64,000 nucleotides of DNA from JAGOEF01 sp964511665 (lineage in GTDB: Bacteria > Bacteroidota > Bacteroidia > Bacteroidales > ML635J-15), in the NCBI GenBank assembly GCA_964511665.1, contig CAZEHA010000013.1, forward strand, positions 7,967 through 71,966. The letters are read 5' to 3'. The position numbers and the translations under genes are program-made. The notes under the pieces were generated by a model, which was not told where the DNA came from, did not search any database, and worked only from the letters and a program-made list of their open reading frames with translations. Shown one piece after another: positions 35,326 through 42,613 of this stretch. The stretch's first letter is position 1. Every line of letters starts with the position of its first letter.

Positions 35326-36306
35326 TTATTCTTGTATTGTGTTCGAGAGCAAAACAAAGTCGGCCAGCACTACAGCTGTCATCATTTCAACCACTATAGG
35401 TAAGCGTAGGGCAAAGCACACATCGTGACGTCCTGCAATTTGTAAGCTCCCCATGGTTCCTGTTTCGAAGTTATAGGTGTATTGTTCCTTTGGTATTGAA
35501 GCCGGAGGGCGCACAAATACTGTGAACACCACATTGTTGCCATTGCTTATTCCTCCGTTAATGCCTCCGGCATTATTAGTGGCCGTGTTTCCGTATGCAT
35601 CAACAAAGCAGTCGTTATATTCCGAGCCTTTCATGCCGGCAGCCTCTATTCCTTTTCCGAACGAAATGGCCTTAATACCCGGAATGGAAAACATAGCATG
35701 AGAAATCAGCGACTCGATCGAATCGAAATATGGCTCTCCGAGTCCTGCGGCAATACCTTGCACAGTACATTCAATAACTCCACCGAGAGAGTCGGCTTCC
35801 TCTATTGCAGTTTTAAGCATGGCTTCAATATTATTGCTTCCACCCACATGGCTAAGTCGTGCACTAATCTCTATTTCCGAAATTATTTTAGAAGCTACCA
35901 CACCTGCAGCAACAAGGCCTAGTGTAGTTCTTCCCGAGAACATACCTCCTCCCTGCATTGGGTGCGAGTTGCCATACTTCTTAAAAGCAACAAAGTCAGC
36001 ATGACCGGGTCGGAAAAAACCGCCAAAATCGTAATCGGAACTCCGAACATTTTTATTTTCGAATGCAATAACAATGGACTCTCCGGTGGTTAGTGAATTT
36101 TCGATACCCGATTTTATCAAAGGGATATCGTCTTCGAGCCTTGCGGTTGTACCTACTGCGCCCGGTTTTCGACGAGTAAGAGCCTTGCGAAAATCATCAG
36201 GTTTTAGCACGATGCCGGCCGGGCAACCTGTGATAATTACTCCGGTTTCGCTATCGTGTGAGCCACCGAACAGACGTATCTGAAACAATCGACCAAAACT
36301 ATTCAT
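35326..36306 (-). CDS. aroC: Chorismate synthase
   Basis: AroC converts EPSP to chorismate using reduced FMN, the last shikimate step. The start at 36306 gives 'MNSFGRLFQIRLFGGSHD', the family N-terminus; a second ATG two codons upstream is less likely because the GGAGG at 36315-36319 is better spaced for 36306. Motifs include 'RRKPGAVGTTARLEDD', 'RPGHADFVAFKKYG' and 'GGMFSGRTTLGLVAAGVVA'. 'NNAGGINGGISNGNNVVF' and the C-terminal 'GRHDVCFALRLPIVVEMM' complete the set. At 326 residues it is slightly short of the typical 350-390. It overlaps the end of aroA by 8 bases. Confidence 0.95.
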   Translation of the reverse strand: MNSFGRLFQIRLFGGSHDSETGVIITGCPAGIVLKPDDFRKALTRRKPGAVGTTARLEDDIPLIKSGIENSLTTGESIVIAFENKNVRSSDYDFGGFFRPGHADFVAFKKYGNSHPMQGGGMFSGRTTLGLVAAGVVASKIISEIEISARLSHVGGSNNIEAMLKTAIEEADSLGGVIECTVQGIAAGLGEPYFDSIESLISHAMFSIPGIKAISFGKGIEAAGMKGSEYNDCFVDAYGNTATNNAGGINGGISNGNNVVFTVFVRPPASIPKEQYTYNFETGTMGSLQIAGRHDVCFALRLPIVVEMMTAVVLADFVLLSNTIQE

Positions 36307-37552
36307 GAACATTACCTCCTAATTGTAAAAAATGCTTGTAAAAATCAGGGTACGATTTAGCTACGCATTTACTGTTATCTATCATCAACCCATTAGTAGT
36401 AGCCAAGGCCAACACTGTGAATGCCATTGCCATGCGATGATCGTTATCGGTGCCTAGTATGGTATTTCCAGCTATCTCAGTGCCGGTGATTCGGAATTCG
36501 TCGCCCCGAAAACTGCATGGTACTCCTAGTTTTGCAAATGCTTGATGTATAACCATGGGGCGATGGCTTTCTTTATGCGAAAGACGTTGCACTCCGGTAA
36601 TCTGCGACTCGCCTCGGGCTACACATGCCAGCACAGCTGCTGCCGGAAATAAATCGGGACAATGGCTTACATCGAATTCGAATGCACGCACATTACTTTT
36701 CTCCACATGCAATCCATCGGCCAACACACTATATTGTACCTCTGCCTGTTGTAATAGTTGCAGCACCGCAATATCAGCCTGTACGCTATCGAAATTCAAA
36801 TTTTTAAGCACTATTTTCCCTGCAATTGCTGCAGCCACACACCAAAATGCAGCAGCACTCCAATCGCCTTCGATGTTGAATTCACCCGCACGATAACGCT
36901 GTTTTCCACGAATATCGAAAACATTGCCTTGTTGAAATACTTCAATCCCAAAGTCTCTCATGACTTTTACAGTAAGAATCAAATACGGCATACTGAGTGC
37001 ATGTATCAATTCGATACTCGAATCGGCGTCGGTACATGCCAGCGACATGAGTAACCCGCTTGCAAACTGTGAACTTTGAGATGCATCTATGCAATAATAG
37101 CCGGCCCTTAGTGTTCCACCAACTATTTTTAATGGTAAAAAGTCACCATTCGATTCCACCCGCAAGCCCATATGGGTAAGGTTTAATAAGTCTTTGGCAA
37201 CAGGTCGTTTTCGCAATCCGCTACTTCCTGTAACAACAAATGATTTTCCCGACAAGGTAAAAACAGGGGTAAACAGACGTGCACATAAGGCGGAATCGTT
37301 GCAGTTAAATACCGAATTTGGAAGAATTTTCATTCCCCCTGTAATTTCTACTTTTTCGTTATCAACAACAACATTTTGAGCCGATTGCGTAAGCAATCCG
37401 ATGGCTGTAAGCACATCGTGGGCATTGCCCGGCGACGCAATCAACGAGGAGCCCTCGGCCAATAATGCAGCTGCCAACACACGTTGTGCATGACTTTTCG
37501 ACGGGGGCATCGGCACACTTCCGAGCAAGCTCGATGACATAACTGTTATCAT
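36299..37552 (-). CDS. aroA: 3-phosphoshikimate 1-carboxyvinyltransferase (EPSP synthase)
   Basis: AroA joins shikimate-3-phosphate and phosphoenolpyruvate to give EPSP. The 417-residue protein has 'MPPSKSHAQRVLAAALLAEG', with the conserved Lys-Ser and Arg, and 'NDSALCARLFTPVFTLSG' in place of the usual 'GNAGTAMRFL'. 'SGLRKRPVAKDLLNL' and 'SSQFASGLLMSL' follow, then 'IEGDWSAAAFWCVAAAI', 'SHCPDLFPAAAVLACVA', 'RLSHKESHRP' and 'TDNDHRMAMAFTVLAL'. The changed Gly-Asn-Ala-Gly region makes it a divergent class. It starts inside the aroB stop (ATGA overlap). Confidence 0.93.
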   Translation of the reverse strand: MITVMSSSLLGSVPMPPSKSHAQRVLAAALLAEGSSLIASPGNAHDVLTAIGLLTQSAQNVVVDNEKVEITGGMKILPNSVFNCNDSALCARLFTPVFTLSGKSFVVTGSSGLRKRPVAKDLLNLTHMGLRVESNGDFLPLKIVGGTLRAGYYCIDASQSSQFASGLLMSLACTDADSSIELIHALSMPYLILTVKVMRDFGIEVFQQGNVFDIRGKQRYRAGEFNIEGDWSAAAFWCVAAAIAGKIVLKNLNFDSVQADIAVLQLLQQAEVQYSVLADGLHVEKSNVRAFEFDVSHCPDLFPAAAVLACVARGESQITGVQRLSHKESHRPMVIHQAFAKLGVPCSFRGDEFRITGTEIAGNTILGTDNDHRMAMAFTVLALATTNGLMIDNSKCVAKSYPDFYKHFLQLGGNVHE

Positions 37553-38574
37553 TGGCCGATGAGTTTTGCAAGGTCGTCACGATTAAAGTCATACAACATA
37601 GTGTCTCCTATATTTCGCGGAAGCACCATTCTGATTGTATCGCCCGTATTTTTTTTGTCCATGTTCATAGCATCAATAATTTTGCAGCTAATGGAGCAAT
37701 CAAACGAAATATCAAATTTAGAAAACACCTGCATTAGTTTTTCTTCAAATTGAGGATGGCAGATTCCCATTTTAATTGCTATTTTGGTTGCAATGTACAT
37801 TCCACAAGCTACTGCAAGTCCATGAGCCATACCGGTACACATTTCGATGGCATGCCCTAAGCTGTGCCCGAAATTTAGATGCTGTCGTTTTCCGTTGTCA
37901 TACTCATCGTCGATTACGTAACCGGCTTTTATTTGAACGGAAGCCTCTATTAAATAGTTCATAACTTCGGCATTGCGCAATATAATGCTATTGGAGTTCT
38001 GGATTATATATTCCAATAAATTTTTATCGGCGATAAAGCCATACTTAATAATTTCGCACAAACCACTTTTAAATTCCTCGTCGGGTAGTGTGTCGAGAAT
38101 GCTTGCATCGCAAATCACAAAGTCGGGCTGATTAAAAACGCCAATAAGGTTTTTAATGCCTCCGAAATTGAAACCGTTCTTCCCTCCTACACTGGCGTCG
38201 GCCATGGCTAACAAACTGGTGGCAACAAAACCAAAGCGGCATCCGCGTTTATAGGTTGACGCCGCAAATCCGGCCAAATCCAGAACCATGCCACCTCCAA
38301 ATCCCAATAGAAAGGTATCGCGGCCGGCATTGAATCTCATTAATTCAGAATAAATATAACAGAGACTTTCCCATTGCTTGTTTTCTTCTCCTGTTTTCAA
38401 CACTATGCAGCGATAGGGTGTTAAACTTCCGGAGTAATACCTCATCAGATTCTCGTCGGTAATCACCACACAGTTTTCGGGTAATCGCAGTCGCATTTCT
38501 TCAAATGCATCGCACAACAACACCGGATACTTTTTTTTAGTGTGAATTATTATTTCTTCGTATGTGTGAGTCAT
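37549..38574 (-). CDS. aroB: 3-dehydroquinate synthase
   Basis: AroB converts DAHP to 3-dehydroquinate with NAD+ and a divalent metal. The first ATG is at 38574 (a TTG two codons upstream is less likely), giving 342 residues. Family motifs are 'LKTGEENKQWESL', 'LLGFGGGMVLDLAGFAASTYKRG', 'VATSLLAMADASVGGKNGFNF', and 'NLIGVFNQPDFVICD'. The metal-binding region is 'EIIKYGFIAD' and 'LNFGHSLGHAIEM'. It is the first gene of the operon aroB-aroA-aroC-nuclease. Confidence 0.96.
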   Translation of the reverse strand: MTHTYEEIIIHTKKKYPVLLCDAFEEMRLRLPENCVVITDENLMRYYSGSLTPYRCIVLKTGEENKQWESLCYIYSELMRFNAGRDTFLLGFGGGMVLDLAGFAASTYKRGCRFGFVATSLLAMADASVGGKNGFNFGGIKNLIGVFNQPDFVICDASILDTLPDEEFKSGLCEIIKYGFIADKNLLEYIIQNSNSIILRNAEVMNYLIEASVQIKAGYVIDDEYDNGKRQHLNFGHSLGHAIEMCTGMAHGLAVACGMYIATKIAIKMGICHPQFEEKLMQVFSKFDISFDCSISCKIIDAMNMDKKNTGDTIRMVLPRNIGDTMLYDFNRDDLAKLIGQ

Positions 38575-38684
38575 ACACAATGTTTTATTATGTAAAAATA
38601 CAATTTCTCATGAAGAGAAACTTGTATTACGGTTATTTTATTTGATTGAGAACAATTCAGAGAGCCAAATACTGATACCAGCCT

Positions 38685-39953
38685 CTAATAAAGCACAGCG
38701 AATCGATTGTGCCACATGAAATCTCGTGTAGAAATTGCTATAATATACATGCCTTGCGGCAATGATTCAAGCTGAATCGACCAGTTTTGGCCGGCCGGAA
38801 GCATGCAGACTTGGCGATAAATAATTTTACCGGCTGCATCAACAATACATATCTTTGCATCGGGTAATTCTATTGATGAATGAACCGATATCGCCTGATT
38901 CATTATGTTGAAATCAATTACTCCCGATGCTTTAAGAAGTGCCGGTTGGTAGCCGGTTATGGTACCGGTTAAGTATATAGGCGCCGACCACACATAGTCA
39001 CCGTCTTCTTGTATTGCTCTAACGTAAACATACTTATCGGTATAAAGAGTCATTAACAAAACGGTATCAATAGTTCCTGTAGCGCTAAAGCTTGCCAGCA
39101 CACCGTTGTTCGATCTTAATTCAATGGTTGACCACACTTCTGAGTCGATATCGTTAAGCATAATGCGAAACGGCATATTCCCGTATCGGTGTGTTTCGCT
39201 ACCCATTTCGTTGAAATCTGATTCTATCCACACCGATGCGTTTTTATCCATAGTGGCAAAGGTTCTTCCTGCGCGTATAGCTTCGAATAGTGCAGCTCTC
39301 GAAAGCGAAGTACTCCATATCGCTGCTCTTCCATTGTTCTTATTTCCCCAATCGGCCTGATGATTATCTTGATTCCACACCGGCGACAAATGCCAGCCAT
39401 TGTTCAGTGCCAGCTCGTACCAGTCGTCGGCCTGCTGTATGTTTTGGAATTCGATAAGCGGGAAAGCGTAATCGGTTGCCGGCCCTTTATACTCGAAATC
39501 GTACCAATTGTTGAAATAGTCTTCGTCGCCCGGATGATTGAACTGTGCAAAAGCCACCGGGTGATCATCGAGCCAGTCGCGAAAACCGCTCCAATTGGTG
39601 TAGGTCATCACCGAGGGCATCTCTACTTCGTTGAACACATTGCAATGACCATAGTATGGCGATCCCCATTCATAACCGGCAATGCCAACAAACACACCAT
39701 TCACAGTAATTGCATCGGCAGCTGCTCGGGTTTGTGTCCATTCGTTCGAGCTGATTTGTTCCATGTGATCGGTTACAGCCAAAAAATCGAGACTGGCTTC
39801 GTCGCGTGCATAAACAAAGGCATCAACCGGCGTTTGTTGACCGTCGGAGTAACCCGTATGCGAATGCAGGTTGCCAAAATATACATTGTATCCATTTTGA
39901 GCATAAACAATCACATTAATGCAAAGCAAACAAGTAAGGCTAAAAACTTTCAT
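38685..39953 (-). CDS. Secreted PHP-domain metallohydrolase (CehA/McbA-like) with T9SS domain
   Basis: The 422-residue protein starts with a signal peptide ('MKVFSLTCLLCINVIVYAQ') and has a PHP-type metal-dependent phosphoesterase/hydrolase domain. The metal ligands are visible in 'FGNLHSHTGYSDG', 'LDFLAVTDHMEQIS' and 'FAQFNHPGDEDY'. Later 'SPVWNQDNHQADWG' and 'RAGRTFATMDKNASVWIE' match the CehA/McbA-type secreted group. The C-terminal 80 residues ('DAKICIVDAAGKIIYRQ ... LPQGMYIIAIST ... HNRFAVLY') look like a T9SS sorting domain without the usual Tyr-Pro-Asn-Pro start. The substrate is unknown. It is transcribed alone. Confidence 0.85.
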   Translation of the reverse strand: MKVFSLTCLLCINVIVYAQNGYNVYFGNLHSHTGYSDGQQTPVDAFVYARDEASLDFLAVTDHMEQISSNEWTQTRAAADAITVNGVFVGIAGYEWGSPYYGHCNVFNEVEMPSVMTYTNWSGFRDWLDDHPVAFAQFNHPGDEDYFNNWYDFEYKGPATDYAFPLIEFQNIQQADDWYELALNNGWHLSPVWNQDNHQADWGNKNNGRAAIWSTSLSRAALFEAIRAGRTFATMDKNASVWIESDFNEMGSETHRYGNMPFRIMLNDIDSEVWSTIELRSNNGVLASFSATGTIDTVLLMTLYTDKYVYVRAIQEDGDYVWSAPIYLTGTITGYQPALLKASGVIDFNIMNQAISVHSSIELPDAKICIVDAAGKIIYRQVCMLPAGQNWSIQLESLPQGMYIIAISTRDFMWHNRFAVLY

Positions 39954-40035
39954 AGTGTGTATTTTTGTTTAACAGTAATTTACAAATCAAAAATACGAAT
40001 AATTATCAATCAGTTTCTTTCAAAACCTTCAATAC

Positions 40036-40067
40036 AAAAAAAATGCAGGAAGATTAATCCTGCATTT
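40036..40067 (-). terminator. Intrinsic terminator of the blaI-M56 operon
   Basis: On the minus strand AAATGCAGGA (40067-40058) pairs with TCCTGCATTT (40050-40041), followed by a run of T to 40036. It lies 20 bases after the M56 gene. Confidence 0.87.
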
Positions 40068-40086
40068 CATATTGTTTAAATAATTG

Positions 40087-41355
40087 TTAGTTTAGCTTAA
40101 AGTTTATGGGTAACACATAGCTCACTTTTACCGGTTTACCCTTCGATTCACCGGGTTTCCAGGTGGGCATGCCGCTTACTACTCTGATCGCTTCATTGTT
40201 CAATAGTTCGTGTTCTCCTTGTAGAACTTTTACATCGATAACATTTCCTGTTTCATCAATCACAAACGACACAAAAACTCTTCCTTGAATACCTTTCTCT
40301 TTGGCAGCGGGTGGATACGTGACGTTTTTCGAAATATAGTTGAGTAGTTCTGCTTCTCCTTCTCCAAACAATGGTTGTTTCTCAACAGTTTCCATTGTGA
40401 AAACCGAGTCGGAATCGGCAATTTCTTGCATGTTTGTAGCGGGAGACCCTGCAGTAGAGTCGGTTTGCCCGGTTTGGTTTTGTTGTTTTTGTGGGTTAGC
40501 GCATGCAAAAATAAACATGGCAACTGCAACCAGCGGAATGGCAATGGCAGGTTTTAAAGCCGACAGAAAGCCTGATTTGGGTGTTTTCATCATGATAAGT
40601 CTTTTTTTAATTAGTGAATTATTGAAGCTGTTAGAAATATTATTAACAGGTTTACCGCTGCACATTTCGAACAGAAGCAATCGATACGATTCGGCTTCGG
40701 AATTATGCAATATGGCTTCATTGTCGGCCTGAAATTCATGCACTTCTCTTATGGCATTGCGATATAACCACATCACCGGGTTGAACCATTGAAATGCCGC
40801 CAGTATTTCGAAAAACAATATATCTATAGAATGCAGGTGTTTTACATGAACCAATTCGTGATTCAAAATCTTCTGTCTGTCAGACGAAGTCATTCCCGAA
40901 CAAAGACCGATTTTACCAAAAAACGAAAAAGGTGAACTGTCTGCCGGTATATCTATAACTTTGTAGCCCGACGCCGTTTCGGTGACCGAATTACCGAATA
41001 TCTTAGCAATACGCCATAATCCTATTACAAGCCGAGTTATCAGAAATAGCACAGGAACAAGGTATATTGCCCACAACCATATATGCAAAGAGTTATTGTT
41101 GCCATAAACATGGTTTAACCCATCGGCTGTTACCGTAACCGTTTGCAATACAACACTATTGCCGAGTAATTCTGCAGTATTCGATTCGAAATGTAAAGGG
41201 ATCAGTGGTAAGAGTAATGACAAAAAAGCGGTAATCAACAAGTAATATCGGTGCATTGCGAAATGTGTGTCGCCGCGCATGCTTACATGATACACTGCAT
41301 AAAAAATAGTGCTCAGTATTGCCGTTTTTATATTATATACCAGAAACCAATCCAT
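40087..41355 (-). CDS. BlaR1-like M56 peptidase with C-terminal TonB domain
   Basis: A 422-residue inner-membrane sensor-protease of the M56 (BlaR1/MecR1) family. Four membrane helices lie in the first 320 residues. The zinc motif 'ILNHELVHVKHLHSIDIL' (His-Glu-Leu-Val-His) is near residue 165, with 'REVHEFQADNEAI' supplying the downstream ligand. Instead of a penicillin-binding sensor it carries a TonB-type C-terminal domain ('YPPAAKEKGIQGRVFVSFVID ... MPTWKPGESKGKPVKVSYVLPINF'). Known BlaR1 cleaves the BlaI repressor after sensing an inducer, and the blaI-type gene is directly upstream, 11 bases away. The signal sensed is unknown and need not be a beta-lactam. Confidence 0.92.
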   Translation of the reverse strand: MDWFLVYNIKTAILSTIFYAVYHVSMRGDTHFAMHRYYLLITAFLSLLLPLIPLHFESNTAELLGNSVVLQTVTVTADGLNHVYGNNNSLHIWLWAIYLVPVLFLITRLVIGLWRIAKIFGNSVTETASGYKVIDIPADSSPFSFFGKIGLCSGMTSSDRQKILNHELVHVKHLHSIDILFFEILAAFQWFNPVMWLYRNAIREVHEFQADNEAILHNSEAESYRLLLFEMCSGKPVNNISNSFNNSLIKKRLIMMKTPKSGFLSALKPAIAIPLVAVAMFIFACANPQKQQNQTGQTDSTAGSPATNMQEIADSDSVFTMETVEKQPLFGEGEAELLNYISKNVTYPPAAKEKGIQGRVFVSFVIDETGNVIDVKVLQGEHELLNNEAIRVVSGMPTWKPGESKGKPVKVSYVLPINFKLN

Positions 41356-41366
41356 TGTAATACGGT

Positions 41367-41756
41367 TTAATTATGTTGTTTTTTTTTCAATTCTTCTTCC
41401 ATCAATTGTTTAATTTCTTCTATCTCGCGAAGAGATAGTTTGTTATTGTCGGCAAAAAACGAGAGCATTTGTTTGAACGAACTCTGAAAATAGTTTTTTA
41501 CAACACCTCCTACATACTCGCGAGTATATTGATCTTTGGTGATAAGCGGAAAATACTCGTGTGTTTTTCCATAGGAAACATACGACACAAAGCCTTTCTT
41601 TTCTAATATGCGCACTATAGTAGAGACTGTGTTATATGCAGGTTTTGGCTCAGGCATTACATTTAAAATATCGTGAACAAAGCCTTTATTAATATTCCAA
41701 AGTATCTGCATAATTTGCAACTCCGCTTTTGTCAATTCTTTCTGCTCAGGTTTCAT
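41367..41756 (-). CDS. BlaI/MecI-family transcriptional repressor
   Basis: A 129-residue winged-helix repressor. The start at 41756 gives 'MKPEQKELTKAELQIMQILW', the family N-terminus; an upstream ATG at 41783 falls inside the promoter region and is rejected. 'VHDILNVMPEPKPAYNTVSTIVRILEKKG' is the recognition-helix region, and 'ITKDQYTREYVGGVVKNYF' leads into the C-terminal dimerisation helix. The protein should repress its own operon until the M56 protease cuts it. Two inverted repeats over its promoter are the likely binding sites. It is co-transcribed with the M56 gene. Confidence 0.94.
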   Translation of the reverse strand: MKPEQKELTKAELQIMQILWNINKGFVHDILNVMPEPKPAYNTVSTIVRILEKKGFVSYVSYGKTHEYFPLITKDQYTREYVGGVVKNYFQSSFKQMLSFFADNNKLSLREIEEIKQLMEEELKKKQHN

Positions 41757-41780
41757 AATCGGTGAATTCAGTTTCTCGTA

Positions 41781-41811
41781 CAAATATACAACTAATAACT
41801 TAGTTAACCAA
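41781..41811 (-). promoter_or_regulatory. Promoter of the blaI-M56 operon
   Basis: On the minus strand, TTGG at 41811-41808 is followed after 19 bases by TATATTTG at 41788-41781, an exact Bacteroidota -7 box. The predicted start leaves a leader of about 20 bases before the ATG at 41756. Confidence 0.7.
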
Positions 41812-41825
41812 CTAATTATTTAGTT
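41790..41825. promoter_or_regulatory. Two BlaI-type operators over the promoter
   Basis: Two copies of AACTAA-N4-TTAGTT occur at 41790-41805 and 41810-41825, with centres 20 bases apart, about two DNA turns. The first lies exactly between the -33 and -7 elements, and the second abuts the -33 element. Each is a perfect 6-bp inverted repeat. Confidence 0.75.
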
Positions 41826-42007
41826 ATTATACGCAAGTTGTAAAAATCACCATCGAAAAGTGCGCTAAATTCTATTAACAACTTCTTTACAATATTGAAA
41901 CAATTTTGCAGATGTTTGATTTAGTCAGTTGTTTGAGTTCATTTATGATTTCAACAAAATGTTAATAAGACTGTGCAAACAGTGTTAATAGAAAAAGCTT
42001 AAAAAAC

Positions 42008-42039
42008 TTGACAAAGGGTGGTTCTATGTATTATGTTTG
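42008..42039 (+). promoter_or_regulatory. Promoter of the putative non-coding RNA
   Basis: TTG at 42008-42010 and TATGTTTG at 42032-42039 are 21 bases apart, matching the Bacteroidota pattern. No reading frame follows; the transcript would start near 42043. Confidence 0.65.
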
Positions 42040-42042
42040 TAT

Positions 42043-42541
42043 CAGCAGATGAGCGATAAAACGGCTGGTTTGTAAAACAAGGGATACGGGGAGTTTGTCC
42101 GTAACAAGAAAAACAAAGCGTATTCAGGTTCTTTCACAGAATGAGAATTCCGAAAAGGAATCGGTTGCATGCAGAATCAGGCATGAGACTGGATGGTGGG
42201 TAAGGCAGCAATAGGTTTAGGCCGTTTTCTGCACTACTAGCGAACCACTCTAGCATTGAACACTGCGCCGGCAAATGACATTTTGACGGTAAAGCAGCCA
42301 AGGTATCTGTACCGCGGGCTGTAACAAGTCAGCAATCACCGGTACCGTTCCGCCAACAACGGGTTCTTCGGACCCCGGAGCAACGGAATGTTTTAACAAA
42401 CAAAGGTTTGGAAATCAGAAATGAGAACCAAGCTTTGGTGCACAGCGCAAGTAGATGCACCGGCAGTATAACAGTAATCTGCCGCATCAGGGGAAACCCG
42501 AAATGTGAAAGGGGAATTTCGAACAGAAGTTCCCCTTTTTG
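42043..42541 (+). ncRNA. Putative structured non-coding RNA, about 500 nt
   Basis: This gene-free block is visibly richer in G and C than the AT-rich spacer around it and has no credible reading frame. It starts after a good promoter and ends in an intrinsic terminator on the same strand. Many perfect hairpins can be read. Examples are CAGC/GCTG at 42043-42067, TACGG/CCGTA at 42085-42103, ATTCC/GGAAT at 42147-42161 and CATGC/GCATG at 42168-42185. GCAGCC/GGCTGT encloses GGTA/TACC at 42294-42322, and GTTCCG/CGGAAT at 42347-42389 encloses a C(UUCG)G tetraloop. CGGCAG/CTGCCG lies at 42461-42484 and GGG-GAAA-CCC at 42489-42498. I could not match it to RNase P, tmRNA, SRP, 6S RNA or a group I/II intron. 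Confidence 0.65.
42508..42541 (+). terminator. Intrinsic terminator of the putative non-coding RNA
   Basis: AAAGGGGAA (42508-42516) pairs with TTCCCCTTT (42530-42538), and Ts follow. The loop contains a further TTC/GAA pairing. Confidence 0.85.
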
Positions 42542-42559
42542 TTTTTAACTTCATAAACA

Positions 42560-42597
42560 AAAAAAGAGGCTGTTGGTTCAACAGCCTCTTTTTTTTG
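42560..42597 (-). terminator. Terminator of the T9SS-sorted protein gene (minus strand)
   Basis: An 11-bp perfect stem, AAGAGGCTGTT with AACAGCCTCTT, flanked by A and T runs on both sides, lies 17 bases after the stop of the minus-strand gene. It may also back up the terminator of the non-coding RNA. Confidence 0.87.
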
Positions 42598-42613
42598 TTG
42601 TTATCAGAATTTC

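Noticed and set aside
39360..40079. 239-residue open frame on the plus strand opposite the PHP gene
   Set aside because: It is a shadow of the PHP-domain gene, rich in unlikely residue runs, and the minus-strand protein has a signal peptide and metal ligands.
42294..42304. 'GCAGCCAAGG' in the non-coding RNA resembles the SRP RNA helix 8 segment
   Set aside because: The matching 5' half of the SRP hairpin and its GGAA loop are absent, and the segment instead pairs in a different hairpin. I treat it as chance.
42043..42541. RNase P RNA, tmRNA or intron as identity of the RNA block
   Set aside because: No 'GAGGAAAGTCC' or P4 segment, no tmRNA tag or terminal acceptor, no intron domain V or group I core could be found.
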